Part shown: positions 1-5,006 of the stretch, piece after piece | Position numbering within the stretch: position 1 is the stretch's first letter | How the letters are laid out: every line of letters begins with the position of its first letter | NCBI GenBank assembly: GCA_031549175.1 | Contig: JAVBQH010000069.1 | Span: 1 to 5,006, forward strand | Reading direction: 5' to 3' | Source: WRIS01 sp031549175 | GTDB taxonomy: Bacteria; Actinomycetota; Coriobacteriia; Coriobacteriales; Eggerthellaceae | Length of the DNA stretch: 5,006 nt | Notes under the pieces: model-generated | What the model saw: only the letters and a program-made list of their open reading frames with translations | The model's database searches: none | What the model was told of the DNA's origin: nothing | Translations under genes and position numbers: made by a program

Positions 1-1
1 A

Positions 2-1495
2 AAGGCCGGCATCTACCAGGCGGGCGGCATCCCCTTTGAGATCTCGACTATCGGCATCTGCGACGGCATCGCCATGAACCATCAGGGGATGCACTATTCG
101 CTGGCTTCCAGGGAGGTAATCGCCGACTCGGTGGAATGCGCCTTGCAAGGGCATAGCTTCGATGCGGCCGTATGCATCCCCAATTGCGACAAGGTGGTGC
201 CGGGAATGCTGATGGGCGCCTTGCGGGTGAACATCCCTACCGTCTTCTGCTCGGGCGGCCCCATGCTTGCGGGGAAGCAGCAAGGCGGCTTAGGCCCCAC
301 GACCGACCTCAATACCCTGTTCGACGGTGCGGCATCGGTGGAAAACGGTGCCATGACCGAGGCCGAGCTTAAATACTTCGAAGACACGGCCTGTCCCACC
401 TGCGGAAGCTGCTCGGGTATGTTCACCGCCAACTCGATGAACTGCCTGTGCGAGGCTTTAGGCATCGCCTTGCCGGGCAACGGAACGATTCCGGCCGTCT
501 ATTCCGAGCGCATTCGGCTTGCAAAGCATGCCGGGCAGAAGGTGATGGAGCTCTTCGAAAAGGGCATCTGCGCGCGTGATATCGTAAACACTGCCGCGAT
601 CCACAACGCCATGGAATGCGATATGGCCTTCGGGGGTTCGACCAACACGGTCCTCCACCTGACCGCCATCGCCGCCGAAGCCGGATGCCCCATAACGCTC
701 GATGATTGGCAGCAGGTGAGCGAAAAGACCCCGCACCTAGTGAAGATACAGCCTTCCGGCCCGCGCCCCTTAAGCGACCTCTACGAGGTCGGCGGCGTCC
801 CCGTGGTGATGCACGAGCTTGCAGAGCTCGGTCTCCTCGACCGCCATGCATGCACCGTCATGGGGTGCCTCGACGAGTACATCGCACAGACTCCTGCAGC
901 CGATGGGGAGGTATGCCGCCGCCATGACAACCCCTTTTCAGCAGTCGGCGCCTTGCAGGTCATGAAGGGCAACCTGGCCCCCGACGGGGCGATCGTCAAG
1001 AAAAGCGCCGTTGCCCAGGGCATGCTCGAACATGCCGGTCCGGCACGCGTTTTCGACAGCGAGGAAGCGGCCTGCTCTGCAATCAAAGAGGGCAGGATAA
1101 ATCCGGGCGATGTCGTGGTGATCCGCTACGAGGGGCCGAAAGGCGGGCCCGGCATGCGCGAGATGCTGACGCCGACGTCCTTGATCGTAGGCAGGGGGCT
1201 GTCGGAATCCGTCGCCCTTGTCACCGACGGGAGGTTCTCCGGAGCCACCAAGGGGCCGGCCATCGGTCATGTGAGCCCCGAAGCTGCGGCCGGCGGCCCG
1301 ATCGCGCTTGTCTGCGAGGGCGACACCATACGGATAGATATCGGCAAGGGAACCTTGGACCTTGGCATCAGTGAAGAAACGATGCGGCAACGGGCGAAGG
1401 CCTGGCAGGCACCCGCGCCGCGGTTCAGCCGAGGCGTGCTCGCGCGGTATGCCCGTGCGGTCACTTCGGCAGATAAGGGGGCGATCCTCAAATGA
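2..1495 (+). CDS. ilvD: Dihydroxy-acid dehydratase, 5'-truncated by window edge
   Basis: IlvD is a cytoplasmic Fe-S enzyme that dehydrates 2,3-dihydroxy-isovalerate and 2,3-dihydroxy-3-methylvalerate to the 2-oxo acids preceding valine and isoleucine. The reading frame is open from base 2, so the gene starts outside the window. The visible 497 residues suggest that about 60 are missing from a family norm of roughly 550-560. Counting from base 2, visible family motifs are CDGIAM (Asp21, expected Mg ligand), NCDK (Cys62 cluster ligand, Asp63 metal ligand, Lys64 expected to be carbamylated), CPTCGSCSGMFTANSM (Cys137 cluster ligand), PKGGPGMREM (Glu387 metal ligand) and TDGRFSGAT (Ser413, catalytic base in this family). 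The third cluster cysteine should lie in the missing N-terminal part. The stop codon overlaps the next gene's ATG as ATGA. The gene uses three TTA codons and one CTA codon for leucine, which are absent from the other three genes. The identification is secure. Confidence 0.97.
   Translation, partial: KAGIYQAGGIPFEISTIGICDGIAMNHQGMHYSLASREVIADSVECALQGHSFDAAVCIPNCDKVVPGMLMGALRVNIPTVFCSGGPMLAGKQQGGLGPTTDLNTLFDGAASVENGAMTEAELKYFEDTACPTCGSCSGMFTANSMNCLCEALGIALPGNGTIPAVYSERIRLAKHAGQKVMELFEKGICARDIVNTAAIHNAMECDMAFGGSTNTVLHLTAIAAEAGCPITLDDWQQVSEKTPHLVKIQPSGPRPLSDLYEVGGVPVVMHELAELGLLDRHACTVMGCLDEYIAQTPAADGEVCRRHDNPFSAVGALQVMKGNLAPDGAIVKKSAVAQGMLEHAGPARVFDSEEAACSAIKEGRINPGDVVVIRYEGPKGGPGMREMLTPTSLIVGRGLSESVALVTDGRFSGATKGPAIGHVSPEAAAGGPIALVCEGDTIRIDIGKGTLDLGISEETMRQRAKAWQAPAPRFSRGVLARYARAVTSADKGAILK
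1475..1481 (+). promoter_or_regulatory. Ribosome binding site candidate for ilvB start at 1492
   Basis: AAGGGGG lies within the end of ilvD, 10 bases before ATG 1492. It can pair with the 16S rRNA tail if one G-U wobble is allowed. The same G-rich motif with the same ATGA overlap precedes ilvN, which favours 1492 as a used ilvB start. Confidence 0.5.
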
Positions 1496-3315
1496 CCACG
1501 AAGAATCATGAAAAGGGAATGCAAACGGTAACGAAGAAGAGCCCGAAAGAGGGGATGGTGATGAACGCCGCGCAGGCGTTGGTCGCCTCCCTTGAGGCGG
1601 AGGGGGTCGACTATATCTTCGGATACCCCGGTGGGCAGGCGATCAGGATATTCGATGCTTTGTATGACTCTACGCAGATCAAACGGATACTTGCACGCCA
1701 TGAGCAGGGAGCCGTCCACGAGGCGGACGGTTATGCGCGCGCGACCGGCCGCGTCGGGGTTGCTGTCGTCACCTCTGGGCCAGGCGCCACGAACACGGTG
1801 ACCGGCATAGCCACCGCATATATGGACTCTATCCCGCTTGTCGTGATCACGGGGCAGGTGCCCCGCGCGGTGATCGGCACCGACTCTTTCCAGGAATCGG
1901 ATATCGTCGGCATCACGATGCCGGTCGTAAAGCACAGCTACCTCGTGCAGTCCAGCGACGAACTGACGCAGACGGTCCATGAGGCCTTCCACATCGCAAG
2001 CACGGGGCGACCCGGGCCGGTGCTCATCGACGTGCCAAGCGACCTGGCGGCAGAAGAGATGGTCTTCCACTATCCGGACAAGGTGAACCTGCCCTCGTAC
2101 CGGCCGACGTACCGGGGCAACGTGAAGCAGATCAAGCAGGCTGTCACACGCATCAGGCAGGCAGAACGCCCTGTGCTCTATGTCGGCGGCGGCGTCATCT
2201 CCTCGGGCGCGTCGGGCGAGCTTCGCCAGCTTGCGGAGCTCATGCAGATACCGGTCGTCACCACCCTGATGGGCAAGGGAGCCTTCCCCGCCTCGCATGA
2301 GCTGAACATGGGGCCGGTCGGCATGCACGGCTCGAGGTACGGGAACCTGACCCTTACGAACTCCGATTTGATAATCGCTGCCGGGGCGCGGTTCTCGGAC
2401 CGCGTGACCGGCAAGCTTTCAGAATTCGCCCCCCATGCCGAGATCATCCATATTGACATCGACCCGGCCGAGATCGGCAAGGTGCGCGACGCCCGGATCC
2501 CGATCGTCGGCGATCTGAAGGGCGTCCTTTCGGGGATACTCGCCGAACTGCAGAAGCAGAAGGCGGCGCCGACGACGGCCGCATGGGTCAAGGAGGCCTC
2601 TGCATGGCGTGCGCGCTGGCCGCTCTACCATCCAAGCCTGAAGGACAACCCGTCCGAGATCGTGCCCGAGGTCGTGATGCATGCGCTCTCGACGCGGCTT
2701 GACCCGGCGAAGAGCATCGTGGTCACCGAGGTCGGCCAGCACCAGATGTGGGCCGCGCAAAACATCGACCGCGAGTACCCCCGCACCTTCCTTTCAAGCG
2801 GCGGCCTGGGAACCATGGGCTTCGGCTTCCCGGCAGCCATCGGCGCTGCGTTCGGCTGCCCCGACAAGCAGGTTGTCTGTGTGGCCGGCGACGGATCCTT
2901 CCAGATGAACTCCCAGGAAATGGCCACGGCGGCAATCCATGGCGTGCCGGTCAAGGTGCTCATCATGGACAACCGATGCCTCGGCATGGTGCGGCAGTGG
3001 CAGAAGCTCTTCTATGACGAGCGCTATTCCTCGACGATGCTTGACGCGGTGCCTGATTTCGTCAAGCTCGCCCAGGCCTATTCTTGGAAGGGCGAGCGCG
3101 TCGACGACCCCGCAAAGCTCGATGAGGCAATAGAGCGGATGCTTGCCAGCAAGACGCCCTATCTGCTTGATGTGGCGATAGCCGCCGACCAGAGCGTATT
3201 CCCCATGGTGGCGCCAGGGCGTGCCCTCCACGACACCATCGGTGCGATCGACGTCGATGCCGGGATCGTGCGGACCACGGGCGACGAGGCAGAAGAGAAG
3301 GGGGGCCAGAAATGA
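1492..3315 (+). CDS. ilvB: Acetohydroxyacid (acetolactate) synthase, catalytic large subunit
   Basis: This is the ThDP- and FAD-dependent large subunit that makes 2-acetolactate or 2-aceto-2-hydroxybutyrate, the first common step of valine/leucine and isoleucine synthesis. From ATG 1492 it is 607 residues. The N-terminal ThDP-binding domain (about 25-190) carries FGYPGG (43-48) and RHEQGA with the catalytic Glu71. A central FAD-associated domain (about 210-350) includes GARFSDRVTGK. The C-terminal ThDP domain (about 390-580) has GDGSFQMN (Asp467) and, 27 residues later, DN with the metal ligand Asn494, then GMVRQWQ. The start is uncertain. ATG 1492 overlaps the ilvD stop and follows AAGGGGG, as at the ilvN start. 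However, the first 23 residues are Lys-rich and unlike the family, and ATG 1561 follows GAGGGG at 6 bases and gives a more usual 584 residues. Gln49 replaces the more common Ala after PGG, and DNRC stands where NN(x)Y is commoner. The function is secure. Confidence 0.97.
   Translation: MTTKNHEKGMQTVTKKSPKEGMVMNAAQALVASLEAEGVDYIFGYPGGQAIRIFDALYDSTQIKRILARHEQGAVHEADGYARATGRVGVAVVTSGPGATNTVTGIATAYMDSIPLVVITGQVPRAVIGTDSFQESDIVGITMPVVKHSYLVQSSDELTQTVHEAFHIASTGRPGPVLIDVPSDLAAEEMVFHYPDKVNLPSYRPTYRGNVKQIKQAVTRIRQAERPVLYVGGGVISSGASGELRQLAELMQIPVVTTLMGKGAFPASHELNMGPVGMHGSRYGNLTLTNSDLIIAAGARFSDRVTGKLSEFAPHAEIIHIDIDPAEIGKVRDARIPIVGDLKGVLSGILAELQKQKAAPTTAAWVKEASAWRARWPLYHPSLKDNPSEIVPEVVMHALSTRLDPAKSIVVTEVGQHQMWAAQNIDREYPRTFLSSGGLGTMGFGFPAAIGAAFGCPDKQVVCVAGDGSFQMNSQEMATAAIHGVPVKVLIMDNRCLGMVRQWQKLFYDERYSSTMLDAVPDFVKLAQAYSWKGERVDDPAKLDEAIERMLASKTPYLLDVAIAADQSVFPMVAPGRALHDTIGAIDVDAGIVRTTGDEAEEKGGQK
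1549..1554 (+). promoter_or_regulatory. Alternative ilvB ribosome binding site for start at 1561
   Basis: GAGGGG lies 6 bases before ATG 1561, a good distance. Starting there gives a protein beginning MNAAQALVASLEAEG, which matches where family members usually begin. It competes with the upstream 1492 start, and sequence alone does not settle which is used. Confidence 0.45.
3298..3305 (+). promoter_or_regulatory. Ribosome binding site for ilvN
   Basis: AAGGGGGG lies in the last codons of ilvB, 6 bases before the ilvN ATG. It is a G-rich variant of AAGGAGG that pairs through a G-U wobble. Confidence 0.6.
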
Positions 3316-3797
3316 GGCACATCCTTTCGGTTCTCGTGGAGAACAAGCCGGGCGTCTTGAGCCGGGTGACCGGGCTCATCTCGCGCCGCGGCTTCAACAT
3401 CGAATCGCTGACGGTCGGCACCACCGAGGATCCGACCATGTCGCGCCTGACCGCCATCGTGCTTGCGGATGATGTTGCATTCGAGCAGATCACTAAACAG
3501 CTGCATAAGCTGATATCGGTGCACAAGATATCGGACCTGACAAACGACACGGCGATTGAGCGCGAGCTCGTCCTCTTCAAGGTGAACGCCACCCCGGACA
3601 GGCGCGGGGAGATCATCGAGATCGCGAACGTGTTCCGCGCGAAGATCGTCGATGTGGGGCGCAGCTCGCTTACTATCGAGGCGACGGGCGACGAAAGCAA
3701 GCTCAAAGGCATGGAAGACCTCTTCCGCGCCTATGGTATCAAGGAAATCATCCGCACGGGCAAAATTGCCATGTCGCGAAACAGCAAGGACGCATAA
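3312..3797 (+). CDS. ilvN: Acetohydroxyacid synthase, regulatory small subunit
   Basis: This 161-residue partner of IlvB stimulates the catalytic subunit and confers feedback inhibition by valine. An N-terminal ACT domain (about 2-76) begins with ILSVLVENKPGVLSRV and continues to RRGFNIESL. The C-terminal small-subunit domain spans about 83-157 and includes VFRAKIVDVG. The length and both domains match the E. coli IlvH type. Asn11, Gly14, Ser17 and Asn29 fall at the same numbers as the residues where IlvH changes relieve valine inhibition, so the effector site looks intact (inference). The ATG overlaps the ilvB stop as ATGA and has AAGGGGGG at 3298-3305, 6 bases upstream. The overlap suggests translational coupling, which would help keep the two subunits in proportion. 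The gene is sometimes named ilvH; no sign of damage is seen. Confidence 0.97.
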   Translation: MRHILSVLVENKPGVLSRVTGLISRRGFNIESLTVGTTEDPTMSRLTAIVLADDVAFEQITKQLHKLISVHKISDLTNDTAIERELVLFKVNATPDRRGEIIEIANVFRAKIVDVGRSSLTIEATGDESKLKGMEDLFRAYGIKEIIRTGKIAMSRNSKDA

Positions 3798-3826
3798 AAA
3801 GACAAGCCGTTGACACGGAGACCAAG

Positions 3827-3832
3827 AAAGGA
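3827..3832 (+). promoter_or_regulatory. Ribosome binding site deciding the ilvC start
   Basis: AAAGGA sits 7 bases before ATG 3840 in the 42-base ilvN-ilvC gap. It supports ATG 3840 over the in-frame upstream TTG at 3810, which would add ten mostly basic residues not expected in the family. Confidence 0.8.
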
Positions 3833-3839
3833 ACGAACC

Positions 3840-4829
<990 letters not shown>

Positions 4830-4832
4830 CAA

Positions 4833-4863
4833 CCGAGAAAAGGGGACAGTCCCCTTTTCTCGG
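4833..4863. repeat. Perfect 31-base palindrome after ilvC (REP-like hairpin 1)
   Basis: Two perfect 15-base arms, CCGAGAAAAGGGGAC and its complement, flank a single A at 4848. The palindrome starts 3 bases after the ilvC stop. The core, a G-run/C-run stem flanked by AAAA and TTTT, could act as an intrinsic terminator on either strand. The whole structure also resembles short dispersed GGGGACAGTCCCC-type repeats known from many bacterial genomes. Family membership is recalled rather than searched. Confidence 0.85.
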
Positions 4864-4878
4864 GTAGGCCCTGACCTT

Positions 4879-4910
4879 ACCGTGCAAAGGGTCTGACCCC
4901 TTTGCACGGT
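4879..4910. repeat. Second palindrome, related to the first (REP-like hairpin 2)
   Basis: ACCGTGCAAAGGG (4879-4891) pairs perfectly with 4898-4910 around a six-base loop, TCTGAC. The right side has four C and the left only three G, so a G has probably been lost from a longer perfect palindrome. It shares the CCG...AAAGGG...CCCCTTT...CGG plan with the palindrome at 4833-4863, 15 bases upstream. Confidence 0.85.
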
Positions 4911-4913
4911 TTT
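4879..4913 (+). terminator. Possible intrinsic terminator of the ilv operon
   Basis: The 13-base-pair stem at 4879-4910 is followed by TTTT (4910-4913), a short U-tract. Its place 50 bases after the last ilv gene fits transcription termination. The U-tract is weak, and the upstream palindrome could do the same job through its own TTTT, so which one acts, or whether both do, is undecided. Confidence 0.4.
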
Positions 4914-5006
4914 GCCGTTCGTCCCGTCGGCGGTTTGTATTTGCTGTATTATTGGCAATGCGCGCTCTTCAACGCGTGACAATACAAGTGATCAAGCACC
5001 AACAAC
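4914..5006. other. Non-coding tail, possible upstream region of next gene
   Basis: No open frame with recognisable content or start signal is seen here. The segment is locally AT-richer, with TATTAT at 4947-4952 and imperfect inverted repeats (ATTG..GCG at 4951-4962 against CGC..CAAT at 4973-4983). No well-placed -35 box accompanies TATTAT. It may be a promoter or operator region for a gene beyond the right edge, but this is not established. Confidence 0.35.

Noticed and set aside
1267..2328. A 353-codon open frame on the minus strand across ilvB and the end of ilvD
   Set aside because: It is in register with ilvB codons over most of its length and is open for the same codon-bias reason. It has no recognisable domain and lies opposite well-conserved enzyme sequence.
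3810..3815. TTGACA, a perfect -35-like hexamer between ilvN and ilvC
   Set aside because: No -10-like sequence follows at 16-18 bases; AACGAA is at the expected place. It is probably a chance match within an operon.
3810..3839. In-frame TTG start ten codons upstream of the ilvC ATG
   Set aside because: It has no good ribosome binding site, it adds a basic stretch not typical of the family, and it would contain the AAAGGA site that properly serves ATG 3840.
4947..4952. TATTAT as a -10 promoter box on the + strand
   Set aside because: No -35-like hexamer lies 16-18 bases upstream, the TG is not at extended -10 spacing, and the downstream gene is out of view. It is too weak to call a promoter.

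Overview
The window is a high-GC bacterial chromosome segment holding most of one branched-chain amino acid biosynthesis operon, all on the + strand: ilvD (cut by the left edge), ilvB, ilvN and ilvC. A short non-coding tail with two strong hairpin-forming palindromes follows. Protein sequences, G/C-biased third codon positions, the ilvD-ilvB-ilvN-ilvC order and the type of palindrome after ilvC suggest an actinobacterium of the Coriobacteriia (Eggerthellaceae/Slackia-like). That placement is inferred from resemblance and has not been searched.

Layout. Positions 2-1495 encode the last 497 residues of dihydroxy-acid dehydratase. Positions 1492-3315 encode the catalytic subunit of acetohydroxyacid synthase (an alternative start at 1561 is credible). 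Positions 3312-3797 encode its ACT-domain regulatory subunit. Positions 3840-4829 encode a short (class I) ketol-acid reductoisomerase. The ilvD/ilvB and ilvB/ilvN junctions are both 4-base ATGA overlaps preceded by the same G-rich ribosome binding sequence. The ilvN/ilvC gap is 42 bases and has its own good ribosome binding site. This points to one transcript with translational coupling of the first three genes.

Function. IlvBN condenses two pyruvates to acetolactate, or pyruvate with 2-oxobutyrate to acetohydroxybutyrate. IlvC isomerises and reduces the product with NADPH, and IlvD dehydrates it to 2-oxoisovalerate or 2-oxo-3-methylvalerate. These are all the common steps of valine and isoleucine synthesis except the final transamination. 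The regulatory subunit keeps the residues known to form the valine site in E. coli IlvH, so feedback inhibition by valine is expected.

Tail. Positions 4830-5006 hold no convincing gene. Two palindromes of 31 and about 30 bases share a common plan and differ by three compensated base-pair changes. They could terminate the operon, belong to a dispersed REP-like repeat family, or both. The last ~95 bases are locally AT-richer and may be upstream DNA of the next gene, but no clear promoter is visible.

The four genes are intact and ordinary as far as they can be seen. I find no evidence of a new biological system here; the palindrome pair is the observation most worth following up.
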